DNA of 64,000 nt from Gnetum montanum (taxonomy: Eukaryota > Streptophyta > Gnetopsida > Gnetales > Gnetaceae). This document shows, piece by piece, positions 45,971 through 57,700 of this stretch; positions within the stretch are counted from its first letter, which is position 1; every line of letters begins with the position of its first letter. The stretch is from contig MNCI01037709.1 of NCBI GenBank assembly GCA_015680685.1, positions 736,347 through 800,346 of the forward strand, written 5' to 3'. The notes under the pieces were generated by a model. It had not been told where the DNA came from. It saw only the letters and a list, made by a program, of their open reading frames with translations, and searched no databases. The position numbers and the translations under genes were made by a program.

Positions 45971-48754
45971 ATGGCCCCAAAAAGACCATCAGCCGAAGAA
46001 CCTTCTCAATAAGATGGCAAAAGACCAAAGGCCATGAGAGAGAATAAGCAAAAGAACAAACCTTGCAAGCCAAGCATGTAGAACAAGAGGCTTAATCATT
46101 TAACATTAACCAACAAGCTCCTGCTACTGAGCACTTTGCACAAGTAGAGGTAGAGGCACCACCAACACTAAAATAGGGACAATGTCTCATGTTGTCCAAT
46201 GAATGCCTCTAAGCCATCCAAGATAAATCCATCATATCCATGGTCACCATGGAACTCAACTTTGGTCCATTCATAGAGTTTGCCCTAGAAGTTATGAAAA
46301 CACAACTCCAAGCATCTACCTTATGGCCAACATTGTCTACTAATGCAGAATGATACGTAGGAGAGGTCTACCAATTTTGGAAAAACAAACAAGATGATGC
46401 CATTGTAAATATAGGAGTCTTAATGTCTTACTTAATAGAGGCAATAACTAAAGCCTTAAACATCCCAAATGAAGGGGCTAATGTGGCATAGATTTTAAAT
46501 AGATTAGATACATATGCAAAAAAAAACACTATGGTTGCAAAGGGCCTATAACAAAGAAGATAAGGATTAAAGTGAGCTTATAGCTAAAGAGAAAATTTAT
46601 TTCAAGATTGGGACTTACCACTTGTTCCCAACAACATGGCTCAATAGAATATCAATCTATATAACTAGGGGAAGTACAATACTAATGGGAAAATTTAATG
46701 CCAACATCACACACTTAACCTTCTTTGAGATTCAAAGGTGGTTCAAGGAAAAGAAGGCATGGAAGCCAACACTACCATTCCCATGCCTAATAAGAAAGCT
46801 ATGCAAACAAGTTGAAATTTTAGGTTATACCAATGATGTCCTTAGGAAAGCCCAAAACACTTCCTATGTTGAGATGTCTAAGCCAACACCACCAAAGAAA
46901 GATCAAATGGAGAAGATAATAAGCACTAAGGGAGCTACAAGTTCAACTCCTACCAGTAACATTCTTACTATTGAGCAGCAACAACAAGTAGGACCCAGCA
47001 AGCAGCCACTTGTTGGAGATAGACCAAAGCATCAAGCCCCACCACTACCACCATAAGATTACAAATCATATATGAGCCATTTGTGATAGATCATAGAAAC
47101 CATCAACTAGGGAGCAAGGGAAGGCTCCAATCTCTACACAGTTATAGAAAGCTCAATTAAGCCCACAATTTCCACAAACCATGCAAGTGGACAAGTATCA
47201 TTGCAGATAGGAGAAGAGGATGATTATGCACAATAGATTTCTGGAAATGCTACATCATTTCAAATAATGCTAGAAACTGGTGAAAGTACTGCAATGATTA
47301 TAATGCAGCACCAAGATGCAACAGAGGGTATAGAGGTCATCACTAATCATATTAAGGAGTCATTCAATATTCTTGTTGTGCTACCAATCAATATTTTTAG
47401 AGTAAGATGCTCAAATCCTCACCAAAATCTCAATGACTCTTGCCAAACATGAGGACGTTCTAGACAGACTACTACAGATGGACCAGGTCATGCAGAATCT
47501 TTTTGATATTTCCAATGATATCATTGCAGTGCAATCTAATCTGATTACCATAAAAGGGAAGCTGGTAATGGCCAAAACAAGGGTTGAACACATAAAAAAT
47601 GAATTGCAGAAGCTACAGGCAGAACTAGTATCTCTAAGAGCCAAAAGATAATATCCTACATAATTCGTAGCCCCAAAACAACTCGACCAATTTAGAACCA
47701 ATCAAATCATGTAGCTGATTGCCCATAACATTCACATGAAGATGGAGAGAGAGAAGGCAGTGTTGAATGTCTCAATTGTAAAAGCACAAACATATATACA
47801 AGCCAAAGCTCTCACAGCATTAGAGGAGTAAAACAGAAAGCTCATTGTGGATAATACCCTGTTGATTGATGTAGAAAAACAAAAGAATGCTCTCAAGGAG
47901 AGTATCCATCAACTGCAAGAATAACTCCTCAAAGTTAACTAGGACATCAGCAAATTAGCCAAAAAAAAAAAACTTTATCAATGGAGGAAGTATGCACCAT
48001 TTGACAAAAGTTTGCAATTAATATCAACATGTGTTAGGATGAGGCCAAAAGACATGAAAAGCTCAAAGAACACTTTAGGGATCAAGTCGGCATGTATAAG
48101 TAGATAAATGAAAAAGAAATCCATATGGCAAAGGCCAAAATCAACTCCATCATAGCTTAAGCACCAAATCGGTAGCCAATTCTAAATAGCCTCGCCCATG
48201 TTTACTAAGCTCAAGTAAAGAATAAGGACCTACAAATAGAAGATCTTACCAAGTATATGGGATTAGCAAACCTTGAGTATGTGACTGTGTACGCATTGTA
48301 TAGTAGTCAGGCCAAGAAATGAGCTAGAGCAATAGGTAGTAGCTATGTATGCATTGTACAAGGAGTTTGCTGATCGAAAGGATGCCTTGAAGAAACTACA
48401 TGTCGTAAACTCTGAGCATGAGATTGTAAAGGCTAGCTACCATGGATAGAAAGATGTAGCAACAAACCTAGTGTCAAATGTCATAATATCAAGAGTTAAT
48501 AAAGGTGGCAAGGGGTTTTAAGAAGGAAAGGTGATAGTTTGCAGCACACTAAATGAAAGAAAACAAGATGTTCTTGTAGTTGCCATGCCCATGAAATGTA
48601 CCAACTTCATCAAACATAGTTCAATCTGCATGTATGGTACATAATCCGAGGATAGAAGAAGAAAAGCTCCAGGTGCTCTTGAACTACTACCAATTTTAGA
48701 AGCCTGATAACAAGGGAAGAAACCAATGGAAGAGCCTCACTTTTGAGAACATAG
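45971..48754 (+). pseudogene. E6: third ORF, full-length copy
   Basis: From ATG 45,971 (MAPKRPSAEEPSQ) to TAG at 48,752-48,754, about 928 codons with many stops and at least one frame change near 47,400. The N-terminal domain shows LNFGPFIEFALE, YQFWKNKQDDAIVN, LMSYLIEAITKALNIPN, then YHLFPTTWLNRISIYITRG..ILMGKFNANITHL and LPFPCLIRKLC (46,610-46,810). A KHQAPPLPP-type linker follows near 47,030. Heptad-rich helices occupy about 47,430-48,470, with Lys/Glu/Gln-rich coils matching E5. The C-terminal end is NYYQF..GK..NGRASLL. It sits after pol under its own putative promoter. Resemblance to Transposase_32 is by motif memory; despite that name no catalytic triad is visible. Confidence 0.8.
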
Positions 48755-48960
48755 GGCTACATCAAGTTACTTTAGTTTTATTTTGTTTTGTTTTGATATG
48801 TGAAAGTTGCTTTGTCATTTTGTAAACACACCAATGCGGCATTTAAAAGTCATGTAAATAGTCAGTCATGTCAAGTCAAGTCTACCTTCAAATTTTGCAA
48901 GGGACTCTATCCTCATTTTGTTTTAACTTGAGGATGAGTTTCCAGTCAATTGTAAGGGTA

Positions 48961-49839
48961 TGATAAAATCCATTTTTGTAATCATATGATAACATATCAA
49001 CAATATTGTAGCTACAATGTCATAGCCCATCCTATGTCATCATTAATGTGATGTCTTGGGATCTATGTAGCCTTATAAATACCAACACTTAGATGCATAA
49101 TCAACAACTTTTCATTTCAACACCTGGCCAAACTCTTACAATTTCATTTCATAGTTTTAGTGATAGAGTAAATGCCATAGTGTGGTGTTAAGCAATTAAC
49201 CAAAATCTTTATTTGAGTAAATTATACTTGGACACAATTCATGTGCAACAATAAAGATCGAAGCTATCTTTCATCATTGCAGCACCCACTTAGTTTCTTT
49301 ATGTTTACTTAGAATAATTTTCTTGCTTTCTTAGTTAATCATTTTCCATTTCAAGCACTTTACTTTACATGTTATTAGTAAGTGAAATGGATACGATTGG
49401 TTTCGAGTACTAAGTGTAGTTATCTGGTAACCCAGTAGTGGTGTTGCTTGATTCATTCAGTAGTAATTTCATTTGGTAATCCCAGTGATAACTACATGAG
49501 TCCAAGGTGTGTATGGTAGGCCAAGACTAGATATCCATCGCTCTAGCCTAAAATAGATTTGTGTTTTCATAGATAACTAGACTTAGAATTTTACCTCTTA
49601 TTCAACTATGTTTATCATTAGGAGCGTTAAGAGCCTTACAACATCAATCAATCATATGTCTTACTAAGAGTTAAACCATACACTTGAACTTCACTAACTA
49701 GAAGTGGGAAGACAATGATCTCAAACTTAACATCAATTACTAGCATGATTACATTGTCCATCCATGGATTACAAGTTGATCGCATGTAGACACTTGTGAC
49801 TTGTATGGTAGAGTGTTGGGATACCTTCATCACTCATCA
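48961..49839 (+). repeat. E6: LTR, shared between two third-ORF units
   Basis: Starts TGATAAAATCC after GGAGTTTCC..CAATTGTAAGGGTA and ends CATCACTCATCA. Motifs in U3 (GATGTC, CATATGATAAC) are of the E6 promoter type and TATA is CTTATAAATACC near 49,073-49,084; CAATAAAG is near 49,250. Length 879 bp. Third-ORF sequence lies directly on both sides, so this LTR ends one unit and starts the next. Confidence 0.92.
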
Positions 49840-49841
49840 AA

Positions 49842-51039
49842 TGAGTAAGCTAGTAATGGAAGAAACAAGAGCTGAACATGCCAAGAATGAAGTGTAAAGG
49901 CTGCATGCTAAATTGGCTGCGTTAAAGGTAGAAAGAAGAGACCATGCATAGTTTATAACACTAGAATAGCTAGACCAATTTAGAACTAAACAAGTGACCC
50001 AATTGATAGCTAGGAACATCCAAGTGGAGATGGAGAAAGAAAAACATGTAATGCATTTATGGTAGAGGCACAGACATACGCACATCTCAAGGCATTAACT
50101 GCCCTAGAAGAAGAAAATAACAAAATTGTTGTAGAAAATATAAGGTTGATAGACAAAGGGAAACAAAGAATGTTTTCGAAGAAAGCATCCATCAACTAAG
50201 AGAATAATTTACTAGAGTTAACCAAGATATGAGGAAATAGGCTAGAGAAAATAGAACCTTATCAATGAAAGGAGTCTATGCAATTTGTCAAAAATCAACA
50301 ACTGAAATCAACACATGGTAAAATGAGACTAGGAAGCATGAAAGGCTAAAGGAGCATTTTAGAGAGCAGAGAAGCATGTATAAGCAGATCAATGAAAAAG
50401 AAATTCAGATGAATAAAGTCAAGATTAGTTTCATTACTACACAACCACTTGATTGGCAGCCAATCTTGGATGGACTTGCCCACATGCATCAAGCAGAGAT
50501 CAAGAACAAAGACCTACAGATCAAGAACTTGACAGAATATATGGGGTTAGCAAACCTTCATTATGCTAACCTAACCATGTTAATAGCAAGCAAACTGAGA
50601 AATGAACTAAAGTAGTAAGTGGTCATGGTGTACACCATGTGCAAGAAAGAGTTTGCAGACAAGAAAGATGCACAACAAAAATTACACATTGCAAACTCTA
50701 AGCTCAAGGTGTTCAAAGCCATCTACCAGGAGTAAAAATATTTAGCAGCAAACCTAACCCATAGAATGAATGACTATCAAAAACTACAGAAGGTGGCCAA
50801 GGCATTTAAAAAAAAAGGCAGTTTGTAGCCTAGTATGTGAAGGCCAACAAAATGTTTTGACAATTGTCATGCCCATGAGTAATACCAATGCCAACAAACG
50901 TTATTGAATTTGCTTGGACAGTACATGATCCAAGATCAAAGGAGGAGAAGCTTCGGGTGCTACTCAACGGTTATCAATTTAGAAGTCCAATGTCAAAGGA
51001 AAGAAGCTGATGGAGGAGCCACCACTACTAGGGACATAA
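49842..51039 (+). pseudogene. Second, 5'-truncated third ORF after the E6 LTR
   Basis: Starts two bases after the LTR, in the middle of the coiled-coil part (matching E6 from about 47,556), and continues to TAA at 51,037-51,039. The longest open stretch, 50,376-50,615, reads MYKQINEKEIQMNKVKISFI and MGLANLHYANLTMLIASKL, matching E5 at 19,485-19,250. The C-terminus reads KEEKLRVLLNGYQFRSP and MEEPPLLGT. The N-terminal domain, leader, promoter and any gag-pol are absent. Confidence 0.85.
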
Positions 51040-51269
51040 TGCTACATTGAGCTTTGCTATTTTGTTTTGTTTTGTTGTTGTGTGTTCATCATGCAATGTA
51101 TGATAATTTTGTAAAGCACCACTTGAACCATAATGCAACATTCAAAGTCAAAGTAGTCCTGTATATATATAGTCATGTCAAAGTTTGAATACACCTCACA
51201 ATTTTGCAAGGAACTCTATCGTCTTTTTGTTTTAACTCAAGGATGAGTTTCCAGTCAGTCATGCAGGAA

Positions 51270-51490
51270 TGATAAAACCTATTTTTTATATGCCACGATA
51301 TTGTATTTACAACATCACAACTCTACATCGTTGATGTGATGCCAACCTCAATGGAACAACTTTCATTTAATCCTTAGAGAAATTCTTATAGTTTGTTTTT
51401 GTAACTTAGTCTTAGCAATAGAGTGAATGCATGTAGTGTAGTATTAAACAGTTGCGCAGAATTTTTATTCAAGTGGATTGTACTTGGGCA
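51270..51490 (+). repeat. Truncated LTR
   Basis: Begins TGATAAAACC after CAAGGATGAGTTTCCAGTCAG and follows the E6 LTR into R (GAGTGAATGCATGTAGTG, then TTTTTATTCAAGTGGATTGTACTTGGGCA), with part of U3 and the TATA region missing. It stops near 51,490, and unrelated sequence follows. Confidence 0.8.
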
Positions 51491-53640
51491 AATGGTAAAT
51501 GAAACAATACAATTGTAGATATAATTCAAATCTTAAATCAGCAAATGGAAATACAAATGGTTTTATCAATGGATAAGAAAACTTCATTAACACTGCAACT
51601 TGTAAAAAAAAAATTTTACAGTACAGTACCTTTATTGTAATTAGGTAACTGCTGAAGCCTTTTGAGAAGGTTTGAATAATAGAGGGCTAACTCGTAAAAA
51701 CCATAAAAAGGTAGGGCAAAAAAGAAAAAAAAACAATAATTTCTTGTACCTGAAAATAGAGAAGGAGATGCAACCGATTTAGTGTTGTAAACAGGAAAGA
51801 GAGCAATGTAATTGTAAATATAATTCAGATCATGAATCAGCAAATGGAAATACAAAAAGTATGGCCGGATGGAGAAAGAACTTAATACTACAACAGGTTC
51901 AACTATGTAAATTTTAAATAATTAATAAAGATACAAAAGTTAAAAATACTTAAGAATTTGCTGAATGATTCATTTAAAAGAAATATGTGATTTTGATTAC
52001 TTACAATGACCTTTGTAGGTAGGGGAGAATAGTGATTTAAATTTTCAATGGGCACACTTGCTATATGGCTTTGCCATAGTTTTTGAGCCTGAAATAAGGT
52101 TTCAAAGCCATTTGCAACGGTTTTTCAACGTGAAAGAAAATTCAATATGGGATTCAATGCCAAGATGAGTTTTAACGCCAAGATGAAAACACTATTTTTA
52201 AAACCATTAGTTTGGGACCTATGCTTGTAAAGTTTATGATTGGAAAAATCTATGATGACGATGACATGATGATAAGATGGAAAGACATAACATAACAAGG
52301 CATGGTGGCATGTCAACACACAGTAATCTATGCACCAGTGGAAATGAGGAGAAGAAAAGTCATAAGAGATCGCACTGTTTAAATAGCTCGGTTTGATAAT
52401 TCTCCATTGATAATAATCGCTTAATTTCATTTCCAATATGAATTCGGGTTTAAAAGGCTAAACATATTTTTGAGATATGCAAATGTGATTATCATTTTGA
52501 ATTTTTTCGATTTAGAAACCGTTCCATATGTGTTACAAAATTTACTTTCTGGAAACAGTCCAGGAAAACCCAATCATTAGTGTTCTTAAAAAACATATTA
52601 TAGAATGACGTTATTATCGTTACGAGGCATTGTGGTTATCACGAAAAAGAATAGGATATATCCTATCTAGGAAAAATAAAACTTATTAATGTTAAAATAT
52701 AATAGTGAAACACGTAAAATCATTAATTTCTCCGTAATTTCTTAAACAAAATAAGGCCATCTAAAAGGTTACGATGGAAGAAAAGAATAAAAACTTACAA
52801 GATGCGATCCATAAGTATAATGAGGCTAAGTTAGTAATGAACTTAATAAAGTACATTGAACAACATGAAGCTGAGTTCATCATGAACTCAATGAAGTACA
52901 AAAGTCTATTTATTATATGTCAAAATACAAGTATTTGTAACAAAATATAAGTTATGAAAAATAATAACAATAGTAGAGATAAAGGTGTTTGTTACATATT
53001 GTGAGTTACCAATAAAAGTAGTACCAAAAGAAAGGTTGAGAAAAACCTTACGAATAAATATTATCATGTATAAATGGTGAATACTACATCCTCCTATAAA
53101 AGATCCAAAGGCACCAACTTGTGTCACAATCATAATGAAAATCAACAAAAAAATGTCAACATGGTATGAAAGTAGGCAAGGGAGATTAGTACTTGATATA
53201 GAATCCAAGGAAAATAAACCATGAAAACTAGCCCACACCACAAATGAAACAAAAATTATTATAACTCATGAGCCAAATGATCTAAGCTTGAGACTTTAAA
53301 GTACTTGAATCCTGTACTCAAAGCCTAAATGGTAGGTGAGAAATAAAATAGCCTTGAGAGTTATGAGATGGCTTAAGAGGCACACGATAACATAAAAATA
53401 TCATAATGATGATGCATCATGAAAGTATAAGCTACTAAGCTACTACAAATTGAAAGTATGGACTTAAAGGTAGAAGTATGATCACGAGCAAGAAATTTAC
53501 AACAATTTCATGGTAATGTCACTAATTTATATTGCCACCCAGTATGAAGTTGAAATCCTAGAGAGTCACAAATAATCATGAAATCTCATGAATTCCAATC
53601 CTTTTAGATTTTCAACATCACACAAATAGAGATGAATTCA
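51491..53640. other. Gene-free region with one internal duplication
   Basis: AT-rich, with no recognised transposon protein and no credible host gene; short frames such as 52,125-52,436 and 52,906-53,241 have no recognisable features. Two diverged copies of a segment containing AATCAGCAAATGGAAATACA occur at 51,503-51,560 and 51,803-51,868. This is the largest stretch not explained by the element families, so it may be older target DNA. Confidence 0.5.
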
Positions 53641-53890
53641 TGAGTGAAGAACCTTGTAGAGGCTACTATGTTAAGAGATGAATGATCATGAAAATCCTCA
53701 TGTCATGAGACTTTTGGCCAATGATCTTTTGGAATGCTCATCACTTTGTCAATTCTTGTGGAAGATGTAAATGTGATCATGGAATAACTACAAGGCTTGA
53801 CAATCCTCAACAATGGATCTAGCCATTGGAGTTATTCGACATTCGGAGAATTGATTTCATGGGTCCTATCATGTCCATGTCTAATAGTGG

Positions 53891-54821
53891 TGTAGGGGTT
53901 GCATCTTAATAGACCCCAATAGGACCCAATCCACAACTTCCAAGTAGATCTAGCTTAGAAAATAAGAACAACATGATAAAGTAGAGAAAAATCTCCTTAT
54001 ATTAAGAAAATTCTCAAACATGTAGAAAATACATCAAAGATGAGGAGCCAAGCTCAACTCACAACTTTCCCAAGGATCTTAAAGACCACACTTATCTATT
54101 GTTAATCCTCAATTGCTCACAATGGAGCCCAAGCTCAAGACAAAACACTTATAAGAGATTCTCCTAATCTTTCTCAAGTGCTCTCCCTTGCCTATCACTC
54201 AAATTTCTTGCACAAGCTTTTCTCCCTCAACTCTCATGAACCTTCTTTGTTGCTCATGGTTAGGGTTATGCTCTTTCTTTCACTAACAATGGTAAATTAC
54301 ATCAATATCTATAAGCAACCAAAAGATAAAAACCCTAGAAACCTTTCCTCAACTTAACTTGAGATTCCTTAAATGTTTCCCAAGTCTTCTCACCTTCTCC
54401 TCCGCTATTTCCATCTTGCTTTAGTGATTTGTCAAATTGGAATGGGCATTAGAACTTTTTTCCTTGCTGACTTATATGTCTCTAGTTTTGCTTAGACATC
54501 CACTAGGAAAGCCTTGCTTTCACTACTATTTTTGGTAGACACCTACGTTGGTCCATCGACATCTATACTTCAAGTTAGATGTCTAAGATGAGATGTCTAT
54601 CTTTTTGGGTAATCTCCTATCCTACTAGTGCCAAAAATAAAAATGCTCGTTTTGATGCCTGGAACCTCTAGATGTCTTGAAATAAGTTCCCATAGACCTA
54701 GGAACCCCTTAAACTCATCAAAATAGGCCAAAACATCCAAGAATCATCCTCAACAAAATAAACACAAAAAAACACAGAGCATGTAGGGTAGAACAAGGGG
54801 ATCAGAAGAGGTGTTCCTACA
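53891..54821 (-). mobile_element. Solo LTR in E8 integrase
   Basis: Begins TGTAGGGGTTGC and ends GTGTTCCTACA, so its termini form a TGTAGG/CCTACA inverted repeat. It matches the solo LTR at 9,716-10,680 in order and motifs, including several GATGTCT words at 54,470-54,680. The integrase reading breaks and resumes around it. No convincing 5-bp duplication is left (AGTGG before, TGAAA after). Orientation inferred as minus. Confidence 0.75.
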
Positions 54822-54982
54822 TGAAATAAAAAGTTCCATATCATTGTTATAATAAACTATTGCAAAAAATGGATATAAGCCATAGTAATAATTGATTGTA
54901 CAACAATAATAGTGGTAAGGTTCTTTCAACAAAAAGTGGTAAATAGGTTTGGTATGCCAAGGGTGCTTATTTCTAATAATTT

Positions 54983-55426
54983 TGATCAAGAGGCCAACTA
55001 CCAGCCCCATCCAAGAGAGTCTTTATTGGTCATGAAAAAATAATTTTATTGTCTTAATGGTGAAGGAAAAGCTTTCCTAGTCATAGTAAATAAATAATTA
55101 TTATCATAATGTTAAGCTAAGAGATAATTTTTTTATTGGAATTATTATTTTGGCTAAGCTTTTTTTGTAGAAGCCAACTATCTCTACTTTGTTACTTTTA
55201 TTTTATCCCATGAAATAAATAATTTTTTTCATGAAGCTAAGTGAAGAGATGAAGTTTTGCATGAAAATTATCATTGAAAAACATATACTAGTTTTTATTT
55301 TTGTTTTCAATTTGAAAATTTATTATCAATGAATCAATTTGAGATTTTATTAATTTGAAAAATATAAAGAAAATTCTTAGCCAAATAATAGATATATATC
55401 ATAAATATATAGCTGAACTAGTGATA
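54983..55426. mobile_element. AT-rich insertion in E8 integrase, type unknown
   Basis: About 440 bp between codons for ISNN and IHF of one integrase. It contains two diverged copies, about 180 bases apart, of a segment with GA(G/A)GCCAACTA and CATGAAA.AAATAATTTT words. No clear terminal repeats, poly(A) or target duplication were found. Confidence 0.5.
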
Positions 55427-56661
55427 CCCATGATATCCATTTTATGGGTGCTACCTTTAAAAAATTGATGAGACATTTGGGTGTAGAACACAAGCTAATG
55501 ACACATTACCATCCCTAAGATAATGGTCAAGCTAAGGTAACCAATAGTGAGATTACATGAATCCTTACTAAGATAATTTGTAGGTATAGGAAGGATTGGA
55601 GCATGAAAGTCAATGATGCCTTATGGGTCTATTGCTCCACCTAAAAACTTCTCCTTGGCTACTTCCCTTAGGAATTATTGTGTGATAAGTTATCAAAACA
55701 TCCCATCCAAATTAAACCACATGTGCTAAACACTACTTGTAAGCTTGACCTTAACATTAGCCTAGCATAGAAAAGTGTCTTATGAACCTTAATGTATGAG
55801 ATGAAAATTGTAGAGTAGCACCTATGATGAATGAACTACTCAAGTAATGCAGCAAAAAAATGTCATGAATCTAGGATTAGATGAGTAGGATTTCAACTAG
55901 GAGACAAGGTCCTCTAGTAGAACCCCACACATGTGCCTAAACATCATACATTCTACCTTCACATCCTGCACCATGCAAATATACCATCCTAATTACCCAC
56001 AAAAACTCATTTTAGTTAATATGCAATAATTCAAACCATTTTAGGACTCCCATGTAGCCATGCATTCTGATGACATCTCTACCATTTTGAAGGCCTATTC
56101 CATTTTTCACATTTGTCTTCTACCTTAGTTGTAGAGAATATACGTAATCCAGTTGACACCTTGTAAGGACCAATTTTCACCTTTTTTTTGTTTCACAACA
56201 CCTTATATATATTTTTATTTATAAATTCTTGCTTTCTTTGAGTCATTTTATCTTTTCTTAGAATTATTTTATACATATTTGTTAATAAAACTTATCATTT
56301 TTATGCATAGGCCAACTTTAGGGTTTGGATTGTGCCATGTGCGATCAAAATATCAAGCAAATAATTGTGTAAAAGTTGTAAGACTACATTGTTTACTCCT
56401 CTAGGCTTTTTAAAGAGAGATCCTTATCATGGAAGTAATGTAATTTTTATCACGTTAAACTAAAATTAATCCATGATCATTATGCCTTGAAGAAAGGGGA
56501 AAGGACAAAGAGGGATTGGAAAAGGATGTGATATCAAGGAGATTTGTTGATTCTTTGAACTTCCTCTATGAGTTCCACTACTCCACATGGTTATGCCATT
56601 ACTCATGTTTTACTTGTGTTGCAAACATGTTCTTTATTAAAAAGTTGTTACCTTACTATAT

Positions 56662-56857
56662 CACTAGAAAGACATGTAATACATTCTTGAAGGTGTTATT
56701 TTGGTAACAATGACACAATAATTAATTAATTAACACATATAAAAATATTCTTGAGGTACAACTGGAAAGACATGTGACTCATGCCTGAAGGTGTACCACT
56801 AATGAAATTAACATTGGCTATGGGGCTAGAAAGACATGTGATCCATGCCTAAAGGTA
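56662..56857 (+). repeat. E8: three copies of the CATG-N5-CATG module
   Basis: Units at 56,662-56,694 (degraded), 56,761-56,793 (GGAAAGACATGTGACTCATG) and 56,826-56,857 (GAAAGACATGTGATCCATGC), each followed by CTtgAAGG- or CCTaAAGGT-type sequence. Confidence 0.75.
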
Positions 56858-57307
56858 TCCCTCTAACCAATGGCCAAGAATATTAAAAATAGATGTTATA
56901 ATTAATTATAATATGAATATAATATTTGCTTTCTAGATTAAGTTTTTGGAAATGACGATGTCTTAATATGATTGTGGTTGATATTATGATGGTGAGTTCA
57001 AGATAATGTAATGTGGTATCACTATTAAAGATATGGACTTGGTTTGAAACCTGGGTAGATAGGTACGGTAGTCATTCTAACCATAGTCAACATAAGAATC
57101 TATTATGGATATGATAAGGCTCCTCATATCCTAATTTCTACAATTCCTTCTCAATCCATTTCCACCTCACTATTGGATATAATTATGGGCATGATGGTTT
57201 TGTTTAGTTAAGTGTAGGATCCTGACAATAATAATTTGGTGGATATGGAACATAGACATGATCAACATTTAATCTCTAATGTGCCCATAAATACATGATG
57301 AGATGGT

Positions 57308-57345
57308 TATACAAGGGAATTCTTTATGAAGGACTCACTTGTATA
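57308..57345 (+). other. Conserved stem-loop, E8 copy, shortened loop
   Basis: TATACAAG (57,308-57,315) pairs with CTTGTATA (57,338-57,345). The loop is 22 nt instead of 37; the inner hairpin and the GGGG tract are lost while the outer stem is intact. Confidence 0.65.
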
Positions 57346-57619
57346 GCTCTTAGACATTTAGCCAATGAACTACCTTTGCATGTTTAAGTCATTAACACAT
57401 GATTCATTTCATTATTGTGCATCATCATTTTCTCTCTATTTTAAGTAGTAACACTCTAGAAAACCTAATTTTTTATTATTCACACTTCAAAAATATACCA
57501 ATTTCATTATCTAAGAATCCTTATTACGAATCTTTGTGAATCAAAAAATTACCCAAAAATTCACCAAAGCTCAAGAAAAATCTAGGTAAATTGGCTACAA
57601 TAGCCTTGTCAAGGTTGTT

Positions 57620-57700
57620 GTGTTGATGTAGGAAAATTCATTAATGAAGCTTCATCAACACATATGCATTAATGTAAGGACAAAAATATATATATAAGCA
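57620..57700 (+). promoter_or_regulatory. E8: internal promoter of the third ORF
   Basis: TTCATTAATGAA and the overlapping TGAAGCTTCA palindromes (about 57,636-57,655) are followed by CATATGCATTAATG and a TATA box (ATATATATATAAG at 57,685-57,697). The leader that follows aligns with E6 (AGGAGCTTTTGTT against AGGAGTTTTGGTT). The palindrome words resemble those of the E9 LTR, not GATATCGC. Confidence 0.55.

Larger units (their letters stand above)
53643..56095 (+). pseudogene. E8: integrase remnant split by two insertions
   Basis: Part 1 (53,643-53,890): zinc region and start of the core, with RGYYVKR-like wording, CGRCKCDHG and RIDFMGPIMSMSNSG. Part 2 (54,822-54,982): DCTTIIVVRFFQQKVVNRFGMPRVLISNN, with Asn for the second catalytic Asp. 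Part 3 (55,427-56,095): HFMGATFKKLMRHLGVEHKLM, then DNGQAKVTNSEIT with Lys for the catalytic Glu, YRKDWSMKVNDALWVYCST and the C-terminal part. RT and RNase H are missing on the left. The three parts read through in order once the two insertions are set aside, so both insertions are later events. Confidence 0.85.
56096..57600 (+). other. E8: 3' noncoding region
   Basis: Same block order as in E6: T-rich tract, GATCATTATG block near 56,475, GGATGTGATATCAAGGAGATTTG near 56,523-56,545, three CATG-N5-CATG modules, a GGTTTGAAACCTGGG block near 57,040, and a stem-loop at 57,308-57,345. The open frame at 56,516-56,707 overlaps these modules and is not considered coding. Confidence 0.72.

Noticed and set aside
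45971-48754. Third ORF as a true env gene
   Set aside because: Same position as env-like ORFs, but no signal peptide, membrane helix or cysteine pattern is visible; the body is coiled coil.
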